From contig NZ_JAUYAN010000297.1 of the NCBI RefSeq assembly GCF_030693485.1, positions 1-46,243 of the forward strand: a stretch of 46,243 nt of DNA, given 5' to 3'. Source of the stretch: Bradyrhizobium sp. (GTDB lineage Bacteria; Pseudomonadota; Alphaproteobacteria; Rhizobiales; Xanthobacteraceae). A program made the position numbers and the translations under genes. Shown here piece by piece: positions 23,946 to 32,237 of the stretch. Positions within the stretch are counted from its first letter, which is position 1. Each line of letters starts with the position of its first letter. The notes beneath the pieces were generated by a model, which was given only the letters and a program-made list of their open reading frames with translations, was not told where the DNA came from and made no database searches.

Positions 23946-24611
23946 CTACGCAGCGCGGACCTCGAAGAGGAAGCGGTTGAACTGGCCGGCCAGATCGCGA
24001 GATTGCGACGACAATTGTTCGGCGGCGCCGAGCACCTGATTGGCGGCCGAGCCGGTGTCATCGGCGGCGCTTTGCACGCCAGAAATGTTCGCGTTCACTT
24101 CCTGGGTGCCGCGCGCGGCTTCCTGGACGCTGCGCGAGATTTCCCGCGTCGCCGATCCTTGTTCCTCGATGGCGGACGCAATCGCGATGCCGATCTGGTC
24201 GATCTCGGTGATGACGTCGACCACGTTCTTGATCGCCTGCACGGTTTCGTCACTCGCGGCCTGAATGGCTGCGATCTGTTCGGATATTTCGGTGGTGGCT
24301 TTGGCGGTCTGGCCAGCCAGCGATTTCACCTCGGAGGCCACCACGGCAAACCCGCGTCCGGCGTCGCCGGCGCGTGCCGCCTCAATGGTGGCGTTCAGCG
24401 CCAGCAGGTTGGTGTGGGCTGCGGTGCTCTGGATCAACGTCACGATGTCGCCGATCTTCTGCGCGCCCTCGGCCAGCGAACGCGCGGTATCGCCGCTGCG
24501 GCGGGCATTGTCGACCGCGCGCGCCGCGATCTCGGTGGATTGCGTGACCTGACGTACGATTTCCGAAATCGATGAGGTCAGTTCTTTGGTGGCGCTGGCG
24601 ACCGTCTGCAC
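23946..24611 (-). CDS. Methyl-accepting chemotaxis protein, signalling domain only
   Basis: A 221-residue piece that comprises the cytoplasmic signalling domain of a chemotaxis receptor. The hairpin tip is present ([22 protein letters not shown]), with [15 protein letters not shown] after it. There is no membrane helix, HAMP or sensor. The frame is open upstream to about 24700 but has no ATG; the only standard start is GTG 24611. The upstream sequence ([16 protein letters not shown]) does not look like a sensor domain. The simplest reading is a receptor that lost its 5' part. A soluble receptor whose partner domain was lost is also possible. Confidence 0.7.
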   Translation of the reverse strand: MQTVASATKELTSSISEIVRQVTQSTEIAARAVDNARRSGDTARSLAEGAQKIGDIVTLIQSTAAHTNLLALNATIEAARAGDAGRGFAVVASEVKSLAGQTAKATTEISEQIAAIQAASDETVQAIKNVVDVITEIDQIGIAIASAIEEQGSATREISRSVQEAARGTQEVNANISGVQSAADDTGSAANQVLGAAEQLSSQSRDLAGQFNRFLFEVRAA

Positions 24612-24791
24612 GTGGGTCGAGGCCGCAACAAGTACGGGGCTTGACGCGATTTCCGATAGTTGAATTGATTTGCCCGTCCGGGGTCGATTTGTTGAATTGC
24701 TTCAACAATTTTGGTCTTCTGGTCGATGGCGTTGAAGCTGACGGTCAATCGTGTCTTACTCACTGCAAGGTCAACCGGAGCCCTCGACAAC

Positions 24792-25580
24792 ATGAGCCTC
24801 TTGAACAATCCATTCGATCCCGCGCGCGAGGCGGCTCTGGTCACCGGCGCGGGCAACGGCATCGGCCGTGCCATCGCGCAAGCGCTGGTCGGGGAGGGCG
24901 TGCGAACCGTGTTTGCCGACATCAACCCGGATACCGTCGCGGCTGCGATCAAGGCCTCGGCGCGACCGGAGCTGGCCTCGGCCTTCGTCGGTGACCTCGC
25001 GGATCGGGCCGCCTGCGATGCGCTGCTGGCGCATGCGCGGTCGGCGGTCGGGCGGGTGACGCATTTCGTTCACAGCGCGTCGCCGCCGCGGCGCGAGGCC
25101 GATCATGCCATGGGCGTCAGCGACGAGATCTGGGCGCAGATGCGCGCGGTCAACGTCGATGCCGGTTTTCATCTCGCGCGCGAACTGGCGCGCCCGCTGA
25201 TCGCAGCGAAAGAACCCGGCTCGTTCCTGTTCCTGACCTCGCTTCATGCCGGCACGCCGCGCAATCTGCCGCACTACTCGACATCGAAGGCGGCGCTCGC
25301 CATGCTGGTCAAGGAACTGGCGAAGACATGGGGCCGCTACGGCATCCGCGTCAACGCGCTGGTGCCCGGCGCCATCGCCGCCGGCGGCTTTGTTGCCGAT
25401 CCGGCATTGGCCAGACACATCCCGCTCGGCCGCCTCGGGCAGGCCGCGGACCTGGCGCCGATGGCGCTGGCGGTGTTGTCGAACAAGGTGTCGGCCTATG
25501 TCACGGGAGCGGCCATCGTGATCGACGGCGGGCTGGCGCTGACGAACTGGTTCGAGCCGCCCGACCTCGGCGATCTCTGA
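24792..25580 (+). CDS. SDR family NAD(P)-dependent oxidoreductase
   Basis: A 262-residue classical short-chain dehydrogenase. Cofactor loop AALVTGAGNGIGRAIAQAL, acidic FADINPD favouring NAD(H), an NNAG-equivalent at THFVHSASPP, active-site Ser in FLTSLHAG and the YSTSKAALAML motif. The C-terminus has VTGAAIVIDGGLALTNW. The substrate is not known. The start ATG 24792 follows a GGAG by 12 bases. The next gene (MBL-fold) begins 14 bp after its stop, so the two probably form an operon; an SDR next to an MBL hydrolase suggests small-molecule catabolism or lactone chemistry. Confidence 0.88.
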   Translation: MSLLNNPFDPAREAALVTGAGNGIGRAIAQALVGEGVRTVFADINPDTVAAAIKASARPELASAFVGDLADRAACDALLAHARSAVGRVTHFVHSASPPRREADHAMGVSDEIWAQMRAVNVDAGFHLARELARPLIAAKEPGSFLFLTSLHAGTPRNLPHYSTSKAALAMLVKELAKTWGRYGIRVNALVPGAIAAGGFVADPALARHIPLGRLGQAADLAPMALAVLSNKVSAYVTGAAIVIDGGLALTNWFEPPDLGDL

Positions 25581-25594
25581 AAGCGCAGCGTTCG

Positions 25595-26410
25595 ATGCCG
25601 GTTCACATCTGCAGCACGTGCGGCACCTCGTATCCGGGGACACCCGAGCCGCCGCGTCACTGCCGGATCTGTGACGACGAACGCCAGTACGTGCCGCCGG
25701 GTGGACAGGCCTGGACGACACCGGAAAAACTTGGTCGCGGACACGTCAATGCATGGCGGCAGCTCGAGACCGGCCTGTTCGAAATCCACACATGGCCGCA
25801 ATTCGGCATCGGCCAGCGCGCCCTGCTGTTGCGCACCGCGGAAGGCAACATCCTGTGGGACTGTCTCGCCTTGCTGGACGACGCCACCGAGGCGCTGATC
25901 CGGTCATTGGGCGGCCTGCATGCGATCGCGATCTCGCACCCGCATTATTACACCAGCATGCAGGATTGGGCGCGCCGCTTCGATTGCCCGGTCCATCTGC
26001 ACGCTGCGGATTCGGAATGGATCGTGCGTCCCGATCCCGCGGTTCGCGGCTGGCATGGCGAAACAATGGAAATCGCTGATGGCGTGACGCTGCTCCGGAT
26101 CGGCGGCCACTTTGCCGGCGGCACGGTGCTGCACTGGGCTGACGGCGCGGAGGGGCGCGGCGCGATCCTGAGCGGCGATATCGTGCAGGTGGCGGCGGAT
26201 CTCAGCCGCGTCTCGTTCCTCTGGAGCTATCCCAACATGATGCCGCTGTCAGGCACAACGGTTCGCCGCATCGCCGACACGCTCGCGGCCTGGAAGTTCG
26301 ACCGGATCTACGGCGCGTTTCCGAGGCGCCAGGTGATGAACGGCGGCGCGGGCGCCGTGGAGCGATCGGCGGCGCGGTATGTTGAGTTGCTGAAGGAAGA
26401 TCAGGCCTAG
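25595..26410 (+). CDS. MBL-fold hydrolase with N-terminal zinc ribbon
   Basis: A 271-residue protein. It begins with a short Cys4 module, HICSTCGTSYPG, then HCRICDDERQ, which looks like a zinc or iron knuckle. The metallo-beta-lactamase part starts near LGRGHVNAWRQ. The first metal motif reads ISHPHYYTSMQDW, so the canonical H-x-H-x-D-H has lost its Asp and third His. Later conserved parts are GGHFAGGTVLHW and the AILSGDIVQ region with an Asp. It is probably a hydrolase with a changed metal site, or one that binds a single metal. It forms an operon with the SDR gene before it. Confidence 0.8.
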   Translation: MPVHICSTCGTSYPGTPEPPRHCRICDDERQYVPPGGQAWTTPEKLGRGHVNAWRQLETGLFEIHTWPQFGIGQRALLLRTAEGNILWDCLALLDDATEALIRSLGGLHAIAISHPHYYTSMQDWARRFDCPVHLHAADSEWIVRPDPAVRGWHGETMEIADGVTLLRIGGHFAGGTVLHWADGAEGRGAILSGDIVQVAADLSRVSFLWSYPNMMPLSGTTVRRIADTLAAWKFDRIYGAFPRRQVMNGGAGAVERSAARYVELLKEDQA

Positions 26411-26453
26411 CACGAACGAGGCGATCGCAGGCGCCCGACAGGCCACTGAAGCG

Positions 26454-26491
26454 ACAACGCCACCAGGCCCAATATTGCCTGGTGGCGTTGT
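26454..26491. other. Perfect 15-bp hairpin without T-run
   Basis: ACAACGCCACCAGGC and GCCTGGTGGCGTTGT pair perfectly around an 8-base AT-rich loop. Neither strand has a T-run after the stem. It lies 43 bp after the MBL stop and 200 bp before the phospholipase gene. It could be a Rho-type end, an RNA processing or stability element, or a protein site. Confidence 0.6.
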
Positions 26492-26691
26492 GCTTAAAAC
26501 CGGACAATGCAATCCCCCGGTAGATATGGGTCTGCCCGGAAGCGCAAAGGTTCAACGGATCAGTTGTCGGACTGGCGCGATTTGGTTGCGCGGGGAACCA
26601 GGCGGATCGCAATCAGGGAACTTGCGTGGGGAACACAGCGGGTTCCCATGCGTTTGGTGTGTTCACGCACCGTTTGCGCAGAGGTCACGCC

Positions 26692-28797
26692 TTGCTTCAG
26701 AGTTCATCGATCCTCATCCCAGGCCGAACCGTCTGGAAGCGATGTGAAGCGAGCCGGGTAGCTGTCCTCAATGACGCCGCGGCGTATTTCGGCGCGCTCA
26801 GGGACGCGCTGCTGCTGGCCGAGCGGCAGGTGCACATTCTCGGCTGGGACATTCACTCCGAAACGCCGCTGGTCGGGCCGTCCGGCCGCGCCGATGACGG
26901 ATTGCCGATCGCGCTCGGTCCCTTTCTGACCGGGCTGCTCAAGGTTAAGCCGGAATTGCAGATCAACATTCTGGTCTGGGATTTCGCCACGCTGTATGCC
27001 GTCGAGCGGGAGTGGAATTCCGCCGACAAGTTCACCGCGGGATGTGAGGGTCGAATCCGGTTCTGCCTGGACTCCAGTCTTCCGCTGGGGTCGTCCCAGC
27101 ATCAGAAAATCGTGGTCATCGACAACGCGATTGCCTTTTCCGGCGGGCTCGACCTGACGATCCGGCGCTGGGACACCAGCGAGCATCTCGCCGAGCATCC
27201 GCTTCGCCGCGATCCCGACGGCAAGCCTTACGCGCCCTTCCACGATGTGCAGTGCATGGTCGAAGGCGAGGCCGCCGCCGCGCTCGGCGAAATCGCGGCC
27301 GCGCGATGGGCCGCTGCCGGTTGCGTCGTGGAAGGCAGCGAAACCGTCGCGGGCGATCGCTGGCCCGCATCGGTGCCGGCAGGGACGAGGCAGATCCAGG
27401 CCGCGATCGCGCGGACCGAGCTGCGAACCGCGTCGCAAGTGGAGGTCGATGAAGTGGCCCGCTTGTTCGAGGCCTCGATCAATGCGGCGAGCCGCTTCAT
27501 CTACATCGAGAACCAGTTCACCAGCGCCACCGAGATCGCCGAGATGCTGGCGCAGCGGATGGCCGACGTGCCGTCGCTGCGCGTTCTCATCGTGACGCCG
27601 AAGGCGCATTCGTCGTGGCTGGAATCGCAGGCGATGCAGGGCGGCCGCGGCGGCTTCATGGATCCGTTCGTCGCGGCCGGCGTCGCCGACCGGCTGCGCA
27701 TTCTCTATCCGGCCGTGGCGGACGAGGAATCCTCGGCGGCGGTGATGATTCACAGCAAGGTTATGATCGTCGACGACGGATTTTTGCGGATCGGCTCGGC
27801 CAATCTCAATAACCGCTCGATGGGAGCGGATACCGAATGCGATCTGGCGTTCGAGGCCGATGGCGACGAGCATTCTGAATTCATCCGCGACCAGCGGCGC
27901 CGGTTGATCGGACATTTTTGCGGGGTGGACGGGGATACCATCGCTGAGAACGAGGACGACCTGCTCGGATTCCTCGATCGCCATGCGGCGGCAGGTACCG
28001 GCAGGGCGCTGCTGCCGATCGAATGCGAGCCAACTCCGGTCGGCGCGGTCGCCGACATCATCCAGCCGATCGCCGATCCGAAGCGTCCGCTCAACCTGGC
28101 GCGAACAGCGCGACGGATGTGGACCCCACGCACCGTGCTGGCGGTGGCCGGCACCGCGGCTGCGCTCGCCGGCCTGGCGCTGGCCTGGCACACCACCTCG
28201 CTGCGGGATTTTACCGATATCGGCTATGTCGCGTCGGGGATTTCGCGTTACGCGCAGTCGGCCTTCGCTCCCGTGTTCGCGGTGATGGCGTTCGTGCTTG
28301 GCGGGCTGGTGGTGTTCCCGGTGTTGGTGCTGATCGCCGCCACGGCTGCCGCGCTGGGGCCCGGGATCGGCGCCCTCAGCGCCTTCGCTGGTGTGCTCGC
28401 GAGTTCGCTGCTGCTGTTCATGATCGGCCGCTTTCTCGGCCACAAGCGGCTGCAATCGCTGCTCGGCGCTCGCGCGTTGCGGGTGCAGCGCCGCATCGTC
28501 GGCAAGGGCGTGGTTGCGGTGGCGATGATACGGATGGTGCCGGTTGCACCATTCTCGCTGGTCAACGTGCTGGCCGGCGCCAGCCAGTTGCGGTTGACCG
28601 ATTTCCTGATCGGCACAGTGATCGGCATGGCGCCCGGCATCATCGCCATGGCGGCGGTCGGCGCCCAGATCGCGGATTTTGCACGGAACGCCTCGTGGTC
28701 GAACGCGGCGCCGCTTGGCCTGACAATCCTGCTGTGGATCGCGCTATGTCTCGCGGTGCAGTTCGTGGTGACGTGGTGGAGCGGACGCCGCGCGTGA
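26692..28797 (+). CDS. Phospholipase D family protein fused to a VTT membrane domain
   Basis: A 701-residue two-part protein. The N-terminal 450 residues have the two HKD motifs of phospholipase D/cardiolipin synthase enzymes: SSQHQKIVVIDNAIAFSGG near residue 137 and MIHSKVMIVDDGFLRIGSAN near residue 353. The C-terminal part, from about residue 475, is a multi-span VTT (DedA/SNARE-associated) domain, with VFPVLVLIAATAAALGPGIG and MVPVAPFSLVNVLAG. The enzyme may exchange phospholipid headgroups at the membrane. TTG 26692 is chosen because GAGG lies seven bases upstream; GTG 26626 would add 22 residues. The next gene overlaps its stop. Confidence 0.85.
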   Translation: MLQSSSILIPGRTVWKRCEASRVAVLNDAAAYFGALRDALLLAERQVHILGWDIHSETPLVGPSGRADDGLPIALGPFLTGLLKVKPELQINILVWDFATLYAVEREWNSADKFTAGCEGRIRFCLDSSLPLGSSQHQKIVVIDNAIAFSGGLDLTIRRWDTSEHLAEHPLRRDPDGKPYAPFHDVQCMVEGEAAAALGEIAAARWAAAGCVVEGSETVAGDRWPASVPAGTRQIQAAIARTELRTASQVEVDEVARLFEASINAASRFIYIENQFTSATEIAEMLAQRMADVPSLRVLIVTPKAHSSWLESQAMQGGRGGFMDPFVAAGVADRLRILYPAVADEESSAAVMIHSKVMIVDDGFLRIGSANLNNRSMGADTECDLAFEADGDEHSEFIRDQRRRLIGHFCGVDGDTIAENEDDLLGFLDRHAAAGTGRALLPIECEPTPVGAVADIIQPIADPKRPLNLARTARRMWTPRTVLAVAGTAAALAGLALAWHTTSLRDFTDIGYVASGISRYAQSAFAPVFAVMAFVLGGLVVFPVLVLIAATAAALGPGIGALSAFAGVLASSLLLFMIGRFLGHKRLQSLLGARALRVQRRIVGKGVVAVAMIRMVPVAPFSLVNVLAGASQLRLTDFLIGTVIGMAPGIIAMAAVGAQIADFARNASWSNAAPLGLTILLWIALCLAVQFVVTWWSGRRA

Positions 28798-29474
28798 CGG
28801 AAACCATCCGCATCATGACGTGGAACGTGCACGGCACGTTCAACCTCAATCCGGATTTCGACCTTGACGGCGTCTCCTCGATCATCCGCAAATGGTCGCC
28901 CGACGTGGTCGCGCTGCAGGAGGTCGACTCGCGCGGGCGCAAGGACGATGTGTTCGGCATGCTGGCGGACGTGGTCGGCGAACACCGCGTCGCCGCCCGC
29001 TCGATCGCCACCGAAGACGGCGACTACGGCCAGGTGCTGATCAGCCGCTGGCCGTTCGCCGCCGAGCCTGTTGTGACCGACGTGTCCTATCAGGAGCGCG
29101 AGCCGCGCCGGGCGATCTCGGCGGCGATCCGCGCGCCGATCGGCGAGGTGACCGTGGTGGCCACCCATCTCGGCCTCTCCATGCACGAGCGCTACGCGCA
29201 GGCGCGGGCGCTCGCCGCACTGGTGGATGCGCCGCGAACCGTCGTGGTCGGCGATTTCAACGACTGGTTCTGGGTGATGTCGGTGCGGCGGGTGCTGGCG
29301 GCGCGCTGTCCGGTGCGGACGCGGCTGCGGACCTTTCCCTCACGGCTGCCGATGCTGCGGCTCGACCGCATCTACGCCACGTCGAATGGAATCATGGTCA
29401 AGGCGTGGACCGACCGCGCGGCGCGGGCCTATTCGGATCATCTGCCGGTGCTGGCGGATGTCGGATTTACCTAA
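28794..29474 (+). CDS. Endonuclease/exonuclease/phosphatase family protein
   Basis: A 226-residue member of the EEP superfamily, which hydrolyses phosphodiesters or phosphoesters with a divalent metal. Conserved blocks: IRIMTWNVHGTFN, VVALQEVDSRG with the metal Glu, VVATHLGLSM, TVVVGDFNDWFW, and the closing YSDHLPVLADV with the catalytic Asp-His pair. The start is a GTG whose GTGA overlaps the phospholipase stop (4 bp), a sign of translational coupling. The pairing suggests that both act on the same lipid or headgroup product. It is convergent with the next gene, with 4 bp of overlap at the ends. Confidence 0.88.
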   Translation: MTETIRIMTWNVHGTFNLNPDFDLDGVSSIIRKWSPDVVALQEVDSRGRKDDVFGMLADVVGEHRVAARSIATEDGDYGQVLISRWPFAAEPVVTDVSYQEREPRRAISAAIRAPIGEVTVVATHLGLSMHERYAQARALAALVDAPRTVVVGDFNDWFWVMSVRRVLAARCPVRTRLRTFPSRLPMLRLDRIYATSNGIMVKAWTDRAARAYSDHLPVLADVGFT

Positions 29475-30406
29475 CGCAGCGGCATCGGCGGCCGCACGAT
29501 CGGTTCGTCATCCTCGGTCCGGGCCGAGGCCTGCGGGGGTGGCGGCGCCGATAGCGTCGACGCTGCCGGGTAAGCCGGTTGCGGCAATGGTGCGGGTGCG
29601 GCGGCCTGCGTGGGCGGATAGGCCGGCAACGGCCGGTGCGGCGGCGCTGCGGCCGTTCGCGGCGGCGGCGCTGTTGTCCTTGGCCGCGGATTTGGCGCGG
29701 CAGGCTTGATCTCGGCAGGTTTGGCCTCGGATGTTCTGGTGGCTTCGCGGGCCATCGCCTGCTGACTCGTCTTGAGCTCGGCGATGCCGGCCTTGAGCCC
29801 TTCGACCTGCTGCGCCATGGCCGCGAGATCGCGCGCCATCGACTCCAGCTTCGCCGTATCCGGGGAGGGCGCCGCAGCGGCTGGTGCCGCACTTTCCCGA
29901 GGTTGGGCCGGAGCGGCAGATGCCGCAGGGGTCTGCTCTGCTACGGATAGCTGAGCGGCAGGCGTATCGGCCGGTCCCGGGAGAGCAGCCGTTTCCGCCG
30001 GTGGCGACGAGGTGATGGCGAAACTCGGTACCCAGCCCGCGATCATCCGCGTTGCCGCATCGCCATGGTTCTGCCAGGCGGCGGCAGCGGCGGCGCTGCA
30101 CAAAGCAAATACGAGCATGATTGCGCTTTTTGCCCACCGGCTGGTCGATGGCGGTTCGGCCGGGACCGGGACATCGTCGGTGACAGCGGCGCGAAAAGTC
30201 GTGTCGACGGTGGGCGCCGCCGCCGCCACACCGGATACCGCGGCGGGCTGCTGAGCCGAAGCAGGATGCTTGAAGTCAGCAGAAATCTTGTCGTCGCGCG
30301 TGATGTCGGCAAGCACCTTGTCGGCCCAGGCGGCCGGCACGATTTCGGGTGCGATCGCGAAGTCGTCGTGCGGATCGGAATCTCTCAGCTTCAGTGTCGA
30401 ATGCAT
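29471..30406 (-). CDS. Single-span Ala/Pro-rich membrane protein
   Basis: A 311-residue protein with an N-terminal cytoplasmic part of about 90 residues (HDDFAIAPEIVPAAWADKVL), one membrane helix (SAIMLVFALCSAAAAAAW) and a long outer region. That region has a coiled-coil stretch (LESMARDLAAMAQQVEGLKA, then IAELKTSQQAMAR) followed by a Pro/Ala-rich tail. Such architecture occurs in many unnamed Bradyrhizobium proteins. It looks structural, perhaps reaching across the periplasm, but no domain is recognised. The convergent EEP gene overlaps its last 4 bases. Confidence 0.65.
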   Translation of the reverse strand: MHSTLKLRDSDPHDDFAIAPEIVPAAWADKVLADITRDDKISADFKHPASAQQPAAVSGVAAAAPTVDTTFRAAVTDDVPVPAEPPSTSRWAKSAIMLVFALCSAAAAAAWQNHGDAATRMIAGWVPSFAITSSPPAETAALPGPADTPAAQLSVAEQTPAASAAPAQPRESAAPAAAAPSPDTAKLESMARDLAAMAQQVEGLKAGIAELKTSQQAMAREATRTSEAKPAEIKPAAPNPRPRTTAPPPRTAAAPPHRPLPAYPPTQAAAPAPLPQPAYPAASTLSAPPPPQASARTEDDEPIVRPPMPLR

Positions 30407-30590
30407 TGGCGCTCCGTGCTCGGTCCAGACTCACCCGCGAGGGGTTTGGCGGTTCAGGCGACGTTGACGGCCCTCTGCCCAACTCCAAAGTGCCGTCAGG
30501 TTTGACCAAAGCAAGGCGACAGCGTGGAGAGAGTGTGAGGCTTGGCCGGCGGTGTTGCGGGAACCCGAATCATGGGAGCGGCGCCACGCG

Positions 30591-31166
30591 TCAATCCAGT
30601 ATCAGGCGGCCGACCGGTACGCTGCCGCCGCCGCTTCCGCCGCGGACCACGACGATCTCGCCGCTCGCCGGCTGGATGCCGGTGAGCGCCTGGATGTTGG
30701 CGCCGTGCGTCACGACAAGTAAATTTCCGCTGCCGGTCCATTGGTCGATGACCGCCCGCGCGCCGGATGTCAGACTATCTCGCTGATCGCGCAGCACGAC
30801 GACGTTGCCGAAGGTCCCCTCGGTCTTGACCGGTCCCATCGCCAGCAGCGTCGCGGTGTCGATGCAGCGGCACCATGGCGAGGCGAGAATTCGTTCGAAC
30901 GCGATAGCTTCCGAGCGCAGCCGGGCCCCGATCTTGCGCGCATCCTCGCGGCCCCTGGCGCTGAGATTGCGCTGGGTGGCGCAGTCTTCGACCTTGAAGC
31001 CCGCCGGGTCGCCGAAGCCTCCTGGCGCATCGGCATGCCGCATCAAGACGACATGCCCGCCGGCGCGCAGTGCGGACCACGCCTCGGCTTCACTGGCGCC
31101 GGCGACGTCCGCCAGGGCGCCGAGACCGAGCAGAATTGCGAGGATGACAGAACGGATGCGGCGCAT
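30591..31166 (-). CDS. Histidine phosphatase family protein, exported
   Basis: A 191-residue protein of the histidine phosphatase (phosphoglycerate-mutase-like) superfamily. The catalytic RHG-type motif is VVLMRHADAPGG, and the second His is in LLVVTHGANIQALTG. Arg in SPWCRCIDTATLL is the expected phosphate ligand. A leader (VILAILLGLGALADVAGAS) suggests periplasmic location. It is the last gene of a three-gene leftward set with the DUF6644-like and DUF6152 genes; gaps are 9 and 6 bp. The phosphorylated substrate is unknown. Confidence 0.85.
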   Translation of the reverse strand: MRRIRSVILAILLGLGALADVAGASEAEAWSALRAGGHVVLMRHADAPGGFGDPAGFKVEDCATQRNLSARGREDARKIGARLRSEAIAFERILASPWCRCIDTATLLAMGPVKTEGTFGNVVVLRDQRDSLTSGARAVIDQWTGSGNLLVVTHGANIQALTGIQPASGEIVVVRGGSGGGSVPVGRLILD

Positions 31167-31175
31167 TGGACCTCG

Positions 31176-31664
31176 TCACATATACGCGATCAGGCGCCCG
31201 GCGCAGACGACGCCGAGCCACAGCAAGACCGACAGCATCGCCGTGAACCTGACGCTACCGGGCGCCTCGGGACCCCACTGAGCGATCTGCCGCCATGGCC
31301 CGAGATGCGCGATCACGACGTTGACCAGCGCTGCGACGATGAGCAGCAGCTTGCTCTGGAACGCGGGGTTGCGCACCACATGCGAGGCATCGGCGCTGAA
31401 CAGCAGGAATCCCATGCTGATCGCCAGTACAAAGCCGATGCGCGACATCGGCAGCAGCAATTGCGCCATCGGCTGAATCGGAATCGCGCGTCCGAGCCCG
31501 AGCAGTCTGAGATCGAGCGCAATGATCGATCCCACCAGCACGACGAAGCCGATGATATGCAGGATTTCGACCGCGGGATAAAGCACGGGCGAGGAGCGCA
31601 TCGCATGACCCAGCGCGCTTTCCTGCAGGGCGAGAAAGATGGAGGCCGCCGGCTGCTGTTCCAC
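31176..31664 (-). CDS. DUF6644-like membrane protein
   Basis: A 162-residue inner-membrane protein with about four membrane segments: IIGFVVLVGSIIALDLRLLG, RIGFVLAISMGFLLFS, LLLIVAALVNVVIAHLGPW and a C-terminal one. His residues near the membrane edges (ILHIIGF, DASHVVRN, IAHLGPW) recall haem or copper ligands. I assign DUF6644 from memory of its length and its neighbour DUF6152. The start is GTG 31664, 6 bp after the DUF6152 stop, so the genes are co-transcribed. Role unknown; the His pattern suggests a redox or metal link. Confidence 0.65.
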   Translation of the reverse strand: MEQQPAASIFLALQESALGHAMRSSPVLYPAVEILHIIGFVVLVGSIIALDLRLLGLGRAIPIQPMAQLLLPMSRIGFVLAISMGFLLFSADASHVVRNPAFQSKLLLIVAALVNVVIAHLGPWRQIAQWGPEAPGSVRFTAMLSVLLWLGVVCAGRLIAYM

Positions 31665-31670
31665 GCCGGC

Positions 31671-32027
31671 TTACCGCAGCTCGACGCGCTTGCCGTCGAG
31701 AATGACGTATTCGATGCGGGCCTCGTCCGGTTTGCCGGTGTGGGGATAGCCGAACACGGTGCAGGTCTTGCCGGGCGCGATCATGTCCGCGGTGATGCCG
31801 CGCGCCAGCATGCGCGAAGGCGGCGCCAGCACGAAGTGCCAGTGCTTGCCGTCGACCTCCATCTCGATCTCGCAATGCGGATTCTCAAAAGCCGATTTCA
31901 TGATCTTGCCGGTGACGGTGAACGACTTCGAGGTGTCGTATCCACCCCAGCCATGATGGCCGAACGCCGCACCCGGAACGAGGGCGGCCGCCAGCGACAG
32001 CAGGCAACGGCGGGTGAGGGATGTCAT
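31671..32027 (-). CDS. DUF6152 family exported protein
   Basis: A 118-residue protein with a twin-arginine-like leader (TRRCLLSLAAALVPGAAFG) and the mature start HHGWGGYDTSKSF. The rest is typical for DUF6152: TGKIMKSAFENPHCEIEM, FVLAPPSRMLARGITA and YPHTGKPDEARIEY. The family is periplasmic, of unknown role, and often sits next to DUF6644-type membrane proteins as here. His at the mature N-terminus could bind copper; that is a guess. It heads a leftward three-gene operon. Confidence 0.8.
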   Translation of the reverse strand: MTSLTRRCLLSLAAALVPGAAFGHHGWGGYDTSKSFTVTGKIMKSAFENPHCEIEMEVDGKHWHFVLAPPSRMLARGITADMIAPGKTCTVFGYPHTGKPDEARIEYVILDGKRVELR

Positions 32028-32237
32028 GGTCCGCCTCCGGCAATTTGAAACACAGCAATCCGAAGCGGATTGTTAGCGCGTTTGACCTGACCGTTCAAAT
32101 AACCCCGGCGTGATCCGGGCAAAGCACGATTTTCCCGCCCAATTGCGGAGTGACCGGGTGCGGCGGCGACGCAACACAACTCTCTTTTTCTCCCGGCTGT
32201 GCCATCCATCGTTTGGTGGCCGGACCCGAGATGCGCT

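Noticed and set aside
26704..28455. 583-residue open frame on the minus strand opposite the phospholipase D gene
   Set aside because: It is Arg/His/Asp-rich with no family pattern, and mirrors a gene with two clear HKD motifs. High GC leaves the opposite strand open.
30741..32048. 435-residue plus-strand frame across three minus genes
   Set aside because: It crosses three recognised minus-strand genes and is Gln/Arg/His-rich without domains.
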